From the NCBI GenBank assembly GCA_963717955.1, contig CAVQXR010000001.1, positions 2,502,503-2,566,502 of the forward strand: a stretch of 64,000 nucleotides of DNA, in the 5' to 3' direction. The stretch comes from CAVQXR01 sp963717955. Its GTDB lineage: Bacteria > Actinomycetota > Thermoleophilia > Gaiellales > Gaiellaceae. This document shows positions 17,025-24,543 of the stretch, one piece after another. How positions within the stretch are numbered: the stretch's first letter is position 1; each line of letters starts with the position of its first letter. Under the pieces are notes generated by a model. That model was not told where the DNA came from and searched no databases. It was given only the letters and a program-made list of their open reading frames with translations. Both the position numbers and the translations under genes were made by a program.

Positions 17025-19411
17025 CGCTCCCGTATATCGTATCTGATCTGACCACGCCGCCTTTTGCACCGGAGGGACTCGCGCTCGGCCGCTGGCTCGG
17101 GAAGCCGCTCCCGCGCCTCGAAGACCGCCGTTTCCTGCTCGGTGCTGGCGAGTTCATCGCCGATCTGCGCCTCCCCGGAGCCGTCCACGCGGTCTTCGTG
17201 CGCTCGCAGGTCGCCCATGGCCGCGTCCGTGCCCTCGACAAGGAGGACGCGCGCGCGGTGCCCGGGCTGGTCGTGGTGCTCGGGGCCGGCGACCTCCCTC
17301 ACCGGCCCCTCGTCGACGCGGTCGCCATCGACGGCCTGGCGAGGACGCCGCAGCCTGCGCTTGCCGCCGACATCGTGCGCTTCGCGGGCGAGCCCGTCGC
17401 GATCGTGCTCGCCGAGACCCGGTATCTCGCCGAGGACGCGGCCGAGCGCGTCGTCGTGGACGTCGAGGAGCTGCCCGTGGCCATGGACGTCGAGGCGGCG
17501 GCCGCGCCGCAGGCCCCCCTTCTGCACCCCGACCTCGGCACGAACACGGTATTCGCCTCGTCGCGCCGCTTCGGTGACGCCGAGCGAGCGTTCGGCGCCG
17601 CTGCGCACGTCGTCCGCTCACACTTCCGCGGCAACCGTTGCACTGCCGCCCCGATGGAGACGAGGGGCTGCGCGGCGAGCTGGGACGCCGCGGCGGGCCG
17701 CCTCACCGTCTGGAGCTCGACGCAGTCGCCCCACCTGCTCCGCCGCAGGCTCGGACTCGCGCTCGACCTGCCGGACGGGCGCATCCGGGTCATCGTGCCC
17801 GACGTCGGCGGCGGCTTCGGACAGAAGATTCCCCTTCACCCGGAGGAGGTGGCGGTCGCGCTCGCAGCCCGCCGGCTGGGGCGTCCGGTGGTCTGGATCG
17901 AGGATCGCCGGGAGAACCTCGTCGGCGCCACCCACGCGAAGGAGCAGTGGATCGACCTCGAGCTCGCTCTCGCTGCCGACGGAGAGTTCCTCGCGCTCCG
18001 TGCACGGGTCGTCGGGGATGCCGGCGCCTACTCCCACAACGCGGCGAGCGCGCTCATCGAGCCCTACCTCTCCGCCTACCTCATGCCGGGTGTCTACCGG
18101 ATCCGGCATCTTGAGCTCGAGATCGCCGCCGTGCTGACGAACAAGGCGCCCACGGCGCCGTACCGCGGCGTCGGCTGGACGGCCGGGCACACGGCGCGCG
18201 AGCTGCTCGTCGAACGGGCGGCGGTCGAGCTCGGGATCGACCCTGCGGCGCTGCGGCGGCAGAACATGGTGGCTCCCGACGAGTTCCCCTACGAGAGCTG
18301 CGTCGGGATGCTCTACGACTCGGGGAGCTACCGGGAGTCGCTCGACCGGGCGCTCGAGCTGGCCGGCTACGAGCCGTTCCGCGCACGCCAGGTCGCCGCC
18401 CGCGACGAGGGCCGGTACCTCGGGATCGGGGTCAGCCCCTACGTCGAGCCGACCGGCTGGGGGACCGATGGCAGCAGCCAGTCGAGCTGGGTCTTCGCCT
18501 CGCACGACGCGGCGCGCGTGACGGTCGAGCCCTCGGGCGAGATCACCGTCGCGATCGGAACGCCCGCGCAGGGCCAGGGGCACGCGACGGCGATCGCGCA
18601 GCTCGTCGCCGATCGGCTCGGGGCGATCCCAGCGGACGTCACGGTGATCGCGAACGACACCGCCGCGACGCCGATGAGCACCTCGGGCACGCGGGCGAGC
18701 CGCGTCGCGGTCGTGATCGGCGGGGCGGTGCTCCTCGCCGCCGAGGAGCTCCGGGAGCGGCTGCTCGCCATCGCCGGGTTCCTGCTCGAGGCCGACCCGG
18801 CCGACCTCGAGCTCGTGGAGGGCGGGGTCGCCCTCCGGGATGCCCCGTCGAGGCGCGTGTCCCTCCGCGAGCTGGCCGAGGCCGCCCACTACCGGCGGGA
18901 TCTCCGGGCCGTCGTGCCGGAGCCCGATCTCACCGCATCCGCGTTCCATGATCCGAGGGCGACGTACTCGAACGGCTGCATCGTGTGCGAGGTCGAGGTC
19001 GACGTCGAGACCGGCGCCGTCGGGGTCGAGCGTCTCGTCGCCGTCGAGGACTGCGGCACGATTCTCAATCCGGCGATCGTGGACGGCCAGATCCGCGGCG
19101 CGCTGGCTCAGGGACTCGGCCTCGCCCTGCTCGAGCACGCGGCCTACGACGAGCGGGGCCAGCCGCTCGCGTCGACGTTCCTCGACTACCTGCTCCCGAC
19201 CGCCGCGGAGGTGCCGGCCGTCGAGATCGACCATTGCCGCTCGCCCTCGCCGTTCACGCCCGGCGGGATCAAGGGGATGGGCGAGTCCGGGCTCGTCGCC
19301 TCACCGGCGGCGGTCGCCGCCGCGGTCGCGGATGCGCTGGCCCCGTTCGGCGCCCGGGTCGAGCGCCTTCCGCTCTCCCCCGAGACCGTGCTCGACATGA
19401 TTCAGCCCTGA
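17018..19411 (+). CDS. Molybdenum hydroxylase large subunit (xanthine dehydrogenase/CoxL family)
   Basis: About 780-797 residues, the molybdopterin subunit of a three-part hydroxylase. Motifs: GRWLGKPLPRLED at the N-terminus, DVGGGFGQKIPLHPEE (Mo-cofactor contact), GQGHATAIAQ, and the active-site Glu in GGIKGMGESGL. The CoxL hallmark AYRCSF is absent (APYRGVGWT instead), so this is not a form I CO dehydrogenase. Such enzymes hydroxylate carbon atoms of N-heterocycles with water. The start is uncertain: ATG 17018 would place operator copy E inside the coding region, and a later non-ATG start near 17,075 after a GGAGGG site is possible. Confidence 0.86.
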   Translation: MPPLPYIVSDLTTPPFAPEGLALGRWLGKPLPRLEDRRFLLGAGEFIADLRLPGAVHAVFVRSQVAHGRVRALDKEDARAVPGLVVVLGAGDLPHRPLVDAVAIDGLARTPQPALAADIVRFAGEPVAIVLAETRYLAEDAAERVVVDVEELPVAMDVEAAAAPQAPLLHPDLGTNTVFASSRRFGDAERAFGAAAHVVRSHFRGNRCTAAPMETRGCAASWDAAAGRLTVWSSTQSPHLLRRRLGLALDLPDGRIRVIVPDVGGGFGQKIPLHPEEVAVALAARRLGRPVVWIEDRRENLVGATHAKEQWIDLELALAADGEFLALRARVVGDAGAYSHNAASALIEPYLSAYLMPGVYRIRHLELEIAAVLTNKAPTAPYRGVGWTAGHTARELLVERAAVELGIDPAALRRQNMVAPDEFPYESCVGMLYDSGSYRESLDRALELAGYEPFRARQVAARDEGRYLGIGVSPYVEPTGWGTDGSSQSSWVFASHDAARVTVEPSGEITVAIGTPAQGQGHATAIAQLVADRLGAIPADVTVIANDTAATPMSTSGTRASRVAVVIGGAVLLAAEELRERLLAIAGFLLEADPADLELVEGGVALRDAPSRRVSLRELAEAAHYRRDLRAVVPEPDLTASAFHDPRATYSNGCIVCEVEVDVETGAVGVERLVAVEDCGTILNPAIVDGQIRGALAQGLGLALLEHAAYDERGQPLASTFLDYLLPTAAEVPAVEIDHCRSPSPFTPGGIKGMGESGLVASPAAVAAAVADALAPFGARVERLPLSPETVLDMIQP
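17031..17047. promoter_or_regulatory. Regulon operator, copy E (divergent promoter)
   Basis: CGTATATCGTATCTGAT lies between the divergent mutase and molybdenum hydroxylase genes, as copy C lies between regulator and M20 gene. It links the CoA-ester branch and the hydroxylase branch to the same control as the TenA branch. Confidence 0.6.
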
Positions 19412-19429
19412 CGAGGAAAGCGAGGTTCC

Positions 19430-20212
19430 ATGTTCACGATCACGCCGATGGTCGTCGCGATCGGCCCGCAGCGGGAGAAGAGCCGCTTCACGTACATGCA
19501 CAACTTCGGAGACAAGGTGGACATCCCGTACGTCTCGTGGTTGCTCCAGGGGGACGGGCGGAACATCCTCGTCGATGCCGGGTGCAGCGCCACCGACTAC
19601 CGGGAGCGGATCCGCGGCGAGGGGCCGCTCATGCTCGCCGGCGAGACGTTTCAGGACGTGGTCGACGTCAAGCCGATCGAGGAGCATTTCGCGGAGCACG
19701 GGTTGACCTACGACGACATCGACACGTTCGTCCAGACCCATCTCGACTGGGACCACTGCATGAACACGACGAAGTTCCGCCGTTCCCGGATCCTGATCCA
19801 GCGGAACGAGTGGACGAGGATCCCGGTGCACCCGCTGTTCGCCTCGACGTACGCGCCGAAGGAGCACTACGAGGAGATCTCGCGCCTGAACGTCGAGTTC
19901 GTGGAGGGTGACTACGAGCTCGCGAACGGCGTCCGGGTCATGCTCACGCCCGGGCACAGCCCGGGCGGTCAGTCGGTCGTCGTCGACACGGACGCCGGGA
20001 CGTACGTGATCGCCGGCATGTGCACGATCCGCGAGAACTTCTACCCGCCCGAGGAGGTGCTGAAGAAAGGGACGTACCGGGTGATCCCGACCGGCATGCA
20101 CATGGACCCGATCCTCACCTACGACTCGATGCTGAGGATCCTCGACGTCGGCAAGGACCAGGTGCTGCCGTTCCACGACATCGCGGTGCTCGAGATGGAG
20201 ACGATCGGCTGA
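19430..20212 (+). CDS. Metallo-beta-lactamase-fold hydrolase (AHL lactonase-like), variant metal site
   Basis: A 260-residue MBL-fold protein with an AGGAAAG ribosome site. The metal motif is THLDWDHC near residue 104, so the second His of HxHxDH is Asp. Further ligands are the His in GHSPGGQS and the final His in PFHDIAV. The Asp expected as bridging ligand in the fifth motif is not seen (IAGMCTIREN). It resembles N-acyl homoserine lactonase-type hydrolases, which open lactones and other cyclic esters or amides. It sits inside the hydroxylase gene set, between large and FAD subunits, so it may hydrolyse the hydroxylated ring product. Confidence 0.78.
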   Translation: MFTITPMVVAIGPQREKSRFTYMHNFGDKVDIPYVSWLLQGDGRNILVDAGCSATDYRERIRGEGPLMLAGETFQDVVDVKPIEEHFAEHGLTYDDIDTFVQTHLDWDHCMNTTKFRRSRILIQRNEWTRIPVHPLFASTYAPKEHYEEISRLNVEFVEGDYELANGVRVMLTPGHSPGGQSVVVDTDAGTYVIAGMCTIRENFYPPEEVLKKGTYRVIPTGMHMDPILTYDSMLRILDVGKDQVLPFHDIAVLEMETIG

Positions 20213-21078
20213 AGCCGGCGCCGTTTCGCTACGCACGCCCGGAGAGCCTCGATGAGGCACTCGCGCTGCTCGCCGCCCACGGTGACGACGCGAAGGTCAT
20301 CGCAGGCGGTCAGAGCCTCGGCCCGCTCCTGAACCTCCGGCTCGCCGGCCCGGCGCTGCTCGTCGACCTGAACCGGCTGCCGCTGGCCGGCATCTCGGTC
20401 GAGGGCGCAGTGCTCGTGGTCGGTGCACTCACGCGGCAACGCGATGCCGAACGGGATCCTGCGGTCGCGGACGCGGCGCCGCTCCTCGCGGAGGCGCTGC
20501 CCTGGGTCGGTCACATCGCCGTCCGTAACCGGGGCACGATCGGAGGGAGCCTGGCGCACGCCGACCCGGCGGCCGAGCTGCCGGCCACCGCCGTGGCCCT
20601 GGGCGCGGAGGTGGTCGCCGAGAGCATTCGCGGCGCACGGACGATTCCCGCGGCCGGGCTGTTCCTCGCCCCGCTGCAGACGGTGCTCGAGCCGGACGAG
20701 CTCCTCACCGGCGTCCGCGTCCCGGTGGCCCGGCCGGGCACCGGCTCCGCCTGGGTCGAGCTGGCGAGAAGGCACGGCGACTTCGCGATCGCCGGCGCCG
20801 CGGTGACCCTGACACTGGACGGCGACGGCTCGGTCGCCGGCGCCGCGGTCGTGCTCTCGGGCGTCGGGCCGACCCCGACCGACGTCGGCCGGGCCGCCGA
20901 GGCCCTCGGCGGCGCCGTTCCCGACCGCCGGGCCTTCGAAGCCGTCGCCTCGCTCGCCGCCGAGGCCTGTCGCCCCGCCTCCGATCTCCATGCCTCTGCG
21001 ACCTACCGGCGGCGGGTGGCCGGCGTGCTCGCCCGCCGCGCGCTGGAGCGTGCGTATGATCGCGCCCGTGCCGGCTGA
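20209..21078 (+). CDS. Molybdenum hydroxylase FAD-binding subunit (CoxM-like)
   Basis: About 289 residues of the FAD-binding subunit. FAD motifs are IAGGQSLGPLLNLRLA and RNRGTIGGSLAHADP. The family usually begins MKPAPFRYARP; here the same text begins with CTG at 20209, overlapping the stop of the MBL gene (CTGA), and no ATG or GTG is available nearby. A CTG start, or an error at that base, is likely. It passes electrons from the molybdenum and iron-sulfur subunits to an acceptor. Confidence 0.85.
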   Translation: MKPAPFRYARPESLDEALALLAAHGDDAKVIAGGQSLGPLLNLRLAGPALLVDLNRLPLAGISVEGAVLVVGALTRQRDAERDPAVADAAPLLAEALPWVGHIAVRNRGTIGGSLAHADPAAELPATAVALGAEVVAESIRGARTIPAAGLFLAPLQTVLEPDELLTGVRVPVARPGTGSAWVELARRHGDFAIAGAAVTLTLDGDGSVAGAAVVLSGVGPTPTDVGRAAEALGGAVPDRRAFEAVASLAAEACRPASDLHASATYRRRVAGVLARRALERAYDRARAG

Positions 21079-21547
21079 GGTGGCGATCGCGCTCACGGTC
21101 AACGGGGCCGCGGTCGAGGCCACGGTCGAGCCACGCCTGACGCTCGCGGACTTCCTCCGCGACCGGCTAGGCCTGACCGGAACGCACCTCGGTTGCGAGC
21201 ACGGAGTGTGCGGCGCCTGCACCATCGTCTGGGACGGCCGCACCGCCCGCTCGTGCATCGCCTACGCGGCACAGGCAGACGGGGCGGAGCTGATGACGGT
21301 CGAGGGGCTGGCCGCCGCGGACGGCACCCTGCATCCGATCCAGCAGGCGTTCCACGAGTGCCACGGGCTCCAGTGCGGGTTCTGCACGCCCGGATTCCTG
21401 CTCGCCGCGTACGAGCTGCTCCGGGATCGCGCCGGTCCCGGAGACCGCGAGATCCGCGAGGCTCTGTCCGGCAACCTGTGCCGCTGCACGGGCTACGAGG
21501 GCATCGTCGAGGCCGTGAAGCTGGCCGACGCCCGCTGGGAGCGATGA
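21056..21547 (+). CDS. Molybdenum hydroxylase 2Fe-2S subunit (CoxS-like)
   Basis: A 163-residue iron-sulfur subunit. The plant-ferredoxin-type cluster motif is CEHGVCGAC, and the second cluster is held by LQCGFCTPGF and CRCTGYEGI. The ATG at 21056 overlaps the FAD-subunit gene by 23 bases. With 17018 and 20209 it completes a heterotrimeric hydroxylase in the order large, (MBL protein), medium, small. Confidence 0.9.
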   Translation: MIAPVPAEVAIALTVNGAAVEATVEPRLTLADFLRDRLGLTGTHLGCEHGVCGACTIVWDGRTARSCIAYAAQADGAELMTVEGLAAADGTLHPIQQAFHECHGLQCGFCTPGFLLAAYELLRDRAGPGDREIREALSGNLCRCTGYEGIVEAVKLADARWER

Positions 21548-21610
21548 GCCGCGACTTCCTGATCTCCGCGGCCGAGCTGGCCGACCGGCTCGGAGACCAC
21601 TGCGTCGTCG
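21544..21610 (+). pseudogene. 5' stub of a possible sulfurtransferase (rhodanese) gene
   Basis: An ATG overlapping the 2Fe-2S stop (ATGA) opens the text MSRDFLISAAELADRLGDHC. This resembles the first residues of a rhodanese-type sulfurtransferase (an opening of the form LISAAELAERL). After about 22 codons the homology-like text ends and the frame runs antisense into the GMC gene. It may be the scar of a deletion that removed a sulfurtransferase, a common companion of molybdenum hydroxylases. The evidence is short, so this is tentative. Confidence 0.3.
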
Positions 21611-21619
21611 CCGCCGCCG

Positions 21620-23245
21620 TCAGGACGGCGCCCGCTGGAGCCGTGCCTCGCGCAGCATGTGCTCGGCGCAGCGGAGCGCGAAGGCGCAGATCGTCGCCGT
21701 CGGGTTGACCGCTCCGGCCGTGACGAACACGCTGCCGTCTGCGACGAACAGATTCGGCACGTCGTGCGTCCGCCCGTACGGATCGCAGACCGACGTGTCC
21801 GGGTCGTGGCCGATCCGCGCCGTGCCGAGCAGGTGCCAGCCGCAGTCGGCGTGGATCCGCGCCACCCGGGTCTCGATCGCGCCCGCCGCGTCGTGGGCTT
21901 CGATCGCCCGCGCGATGTTGAACTCGAGCGCCGCCTCGGCGTGCTCCGGTACGCGGTAGGCGATCCTCGGCGCCGGGATGCCGGCCGGATCGACCAGCTG
22001 TGGGTCGAGTGTGACGCGGTTCTCCGCGTCCGGCAGGTCCTCTGCGGTGATGAACCAGTCGAACGAGCGGCCGAGCAGGCGCCTGACGCTGGCGTGGATC
22101 GCCGCCCCCGAGGTCTCCGGCGGCGAGAGCCGCCAGAGCAGCAGCTGGGGCCCGAAGCCGGGGACGAGATCCCATTTGGCGCCGCGGACGAACCCCCGCG
22201 AGGCATCCGTCTCGTAGAACTGGAGCGAGCCGAGCGGCTGGCCGGCCGGCCCGTGCCAGCTCTGCAGGTCCTCGTCGTAGATGCCCAGGACCGACGCCGC
22301 CGGATGGAGCATCAGGCGGCGACCGACGAGGCCGGAGGAGTTGGCGAGGCCGTCCGGGAACCGGGCCGAGCGGGAGAGCAGGAGCAGGCGGGAGGTGCCG
22401 ATCCCGTTCGCGGCGAGCACGACGACGGACGCCTCCTGCAGGTGCTCGCGACCCTTGCCGTCGACGTAGACGGCACCCTTCGCGAGGCCGCCGCCGTCGA
22501 GCACGATCTCGCGGACCCGGGCGCCGGTGACGAGCCGGGCCCCGTGCGCGAGGGCGTCGGGCCAGTGTGTGAGGTCGGTGGAGGCCTTCGCTCCCTCCGG
22601 GCAGCCGGTCTGGCAGGTGCCGCGGCGGGCGCACCGGGCGAGTCGCCCGTGCTCCCGCGAGGGGATCGCGTTCGTTCCCGGCCACCAGTGCCACCCGAGG
22701 CGGTTCATGCCCTGCGCGGCCGTCCGGCCCATTGCGCCGATCGGGTGGGCGGGAAGCGGCGGCGGCGCCCCGGGCGGGTAGGCGGGATCGCCGGCGTGCC
22801 CGGAGACCCCCATCTCCCGGTCGATCCGCTCGTAGTAGGGCAGCAGCTCCTCGTACGACAGGGGCCAGTCGTCGGCGACGCCGTCGAGCGTCCGCACGCG
22901 GAAATCGGACGGCAGCAGCCGCGGCCAGATCGCGGTGTAGTGGATCGTGCTCCCGCCGACCGCGTTGAACATGAGGGGCGCGATCTCCGCCGAGGAGACG
23001 TCGCACGGATAGTCGGCCGGGAGCCGGCGGACGTTCGGGTTCGGATGCCAGGCCTTCGAGAGGCAGAGCTCCCAGGGCTCGCTCGCGGCCGGATACTCGT
23101 CGGCGGCATGCCAGCGGCCCTGCTCGAGGCAGACCACGTCGAGCCCGGCCTCTGCGAGCCGCCTGGTGACAACGGCGCCGGCCGCGCCCGCGCCGACCAC
23201 GAGGACATCGGCGCGCTCCGCCCCGTCGCGGCGGGGGCGGGTCAC
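21620..23245 (-). CDS. GMC-family FAD-dependent oxidoreductase
   Basis: A 541-residue flavoprotein. The N-terminal dinucleotide motif is VVGAGAAGAVVTRRLAEAGLDV, with the GMC segment GGSTIHYTAIWPRL after it. The C-terminal catalytic region includes DCGWHLLGTARIGHDP and NPTATICAFALR. A Cys-rich stretch (RCARRGTCQTGCPEGAK) is typical of the gluconate dehydrogenase/long-chain alcohol oxidase branch. The GTG start at 23245 overlaps the stop of the M20 gene (GTGA). It probably oxidises an alcohol or sugar-like group; the acceptor is unknown. Confidence 0.87.
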   Translation of the reverse strand: MTRPRRDGAERADVLVVGAGAAGAVVTRRLAEAGLDVVCLEQGRWHAADEYPAASEPWELCLSKAWHPNPNVRRLPADYPCDVSSAEIAPLMFNAVGGSTIHYTAIWPRLLPSDFRVRTLDGVADDWPLSYEELLPYYERIDREMGVSGHAGDPAYPPGAPPPLPAHPIGAMGRTAAQGMNRLGWHWWPGTNAIPSREHGRLARCARRGTCQTGCPEGAKASTDLTHWPDALAHGARLVTGARVREIVLDGGGLAKGAVYVDGKGREHLQEASVVVLAANGIGTSRLLLLSRSARFPDGLANSSGLVGRRLMLHPAASVLGIYDEDLQSWHGPAGQPLGSLQFYETDASRGFVRGAKWDLVPGFGPQLLLWRLSPPETSGAAIHASVRRLLGRSFDWFITAEDLPDAENRVTLDPQLVDPAGIPAPRIAYRVPEHAEAALEFNIARAIEAHDAAGAIETRVARIHADCGWHLLGTARIGHDPDTSVCDPYGRTHDVPNLFVADGSVFVTAGAVNPTATICAFALRCAEHMLREARLQRAPS

Positions 23246-24525
23246 CCCGGCGGGCGCGGCAGGTTGCACCAGCCGGCGATGAACCGCGCCATCACCTGCG
23301 CGAACGTCACGAGCTGCTCCTCGTCGACCCACTCGTCGACGGCGTGGGCTTGCGCGAGCGTTCCGGGCCCGAAGATCGCCGCCGGGACCCCGGCGTGGCC
23401 GAACCAGCCGCCATCGGTGACCGTCGCGGACATGTCGAGCACGGGCTCAGCACCCGTCTGCGCGCGGTAGGCGCCGGCGAGGGCGGCCACGCCCGGATGC
23501 GCCGGTTCGAGGTCGAGGGATGGGAAGATCTCCCCCTGCTCCTCGATCATCGAACGGCCGCCCCAGCGGAACGTGGGTGGGTGGACGCGCAGCCATGGAT
23601 CGGCTGCGGCGGCGGCAAGCACGTGGGCCTCGATCTCGTCCGTGATCTGCTCGAAGGTCTCGTCGGGGTAGAAGTGGACGGTCACCCAGAGCGCGCAGCG
23701 GTCGGCGACGAACGCGGCATGACGGCCGCCCTCGATGACGGCCGGGTTGATCGTGTTCACGCCCGCCGGGAACCCGGGGTGGCTCTTCGTCACGGCCCAG
23801 TGGCGCTCGAGCTCCTGCAGGGCGACGATCACCTTCACCATCTTCTCGATCGCGCTCGCGCCGGCGACGCCGCCGCCCGCGTGGATCATCCGCGACCGCA
23901 TCCCGTCGTGGAACGTCTCCGGGCTCTCGACGGTGATCCAGCCGGTGATCACGCCGCCCTGCCCCTGGAGGTGCAGGTCGCTCGTGTCGACCACGACCGC
24001 GAAGTCTGCCGTGTGGCCGGCCTCGAGCACCGCCCGCGTGCCGGCTTCGCCGACCTCCTCGCCCGTCACCGACTGGAGCTGCAGGTCGCCACGCAGCTCG
24101 ACGCCGTGCTCGGCGAGCAACTCGATGGCGAACAGGCTGGCGGCGATGCCACCCTTCATGTCGGCCACCCCGCGCCCGTAGACGCGGCCCCCGGCTCGGG
24201 TGAGCGCGAACGGCGTATGCGACCAGTTCGCGTCGTCCCCGACCTCGGCGACGTCCACGTGGCCGTTGACGATCAGGCTCCTATGGGCATCGCGGTCGAT
24301 GCCCCGCCGTGTCCCGACGATGTTGACGTCGCCCTCGTAGTGCGGGATCCGCTCGACGTCGAACCCGGCGGCGGCCAGCCGGCCGGTCAGCCAGTCCTGG
24401 GCCGGAATGGTGTTACGCGCGGGCGGGCTCGGGGTCGCGAACCCGACGAGCCGCTCGAGCAGCGCGAGGAGCTCCCCCCGGCGCTCGCCGATCGCCGCGA
24501 CGGCACGGTCGAGCGCGGTCGGCAC
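23242..24525 (-). CDS. M20-family peptidase/deacylase (ArgE/DapE-like)
   Basis: A 427-residue M20 hydrolase with a complete site: VNGHVDVAEV, GVADMKGGIAAS, the catalytic pair in VTGEEVGEAG, and a final His in AQAHAVDEW. Domain order and length match ArgE/DapE/succinyl-diaminopimelate desuccinylase-type enzymes. It is coupled to the GMC gene by a four-base overlap. It is the third M20 protein of the window. It cleaves an N-acyl bond; which one cannot be told. Confidence 0.87.
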   Translation of the reverse strand: MPTALDRAVAAIGERRGELLALLERLVGFATPSPPARNTIPAQDWLTGRLAAAGFDVERIPHYEGDVNIVGTRRGIDRDAHRSLIVNGHVDVAEVGDDANWSHTPFALTRAGGRVYGRGVADMKGGIAASLFAIELLAEHGVELRGDLQLQSVTGEEVGEAGTRAVLEAGHTADFAVVVDTSDLHLQGQGGVITGWITVESPETFHDGMRSRMIHAGGGVAGASAIEKMVKVIVALQELERHWAVTKSHPGFPAGVNTINPAVIEGGRHAAFVADRCALWVTVHFYPDETFEQITDEIEAHVLAAAAADPWLRVHPPTFRWGGRSMIEEQGEIFPSLDLEPAHPGVAALAGAYRAQTGAEPVLDMSATVTDGGWFGHAGVPAAIFGPGTLAQAHAVDEWVDEEQLVTFAQVMARFIAGWCNLPRPPG

Positions 24526-24543
24526 CGCTATCGATCCCGTCCC

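Noticed and set aside
17018..17080. Taking ATG 17018 as a certain start of the molybdenum hydroxylase large subunit
   Set aside because: It would put the operator inside the gene and overlap the divergent mutase start, and the family text begins about 20 codons later. The start is left open rather than asserted.
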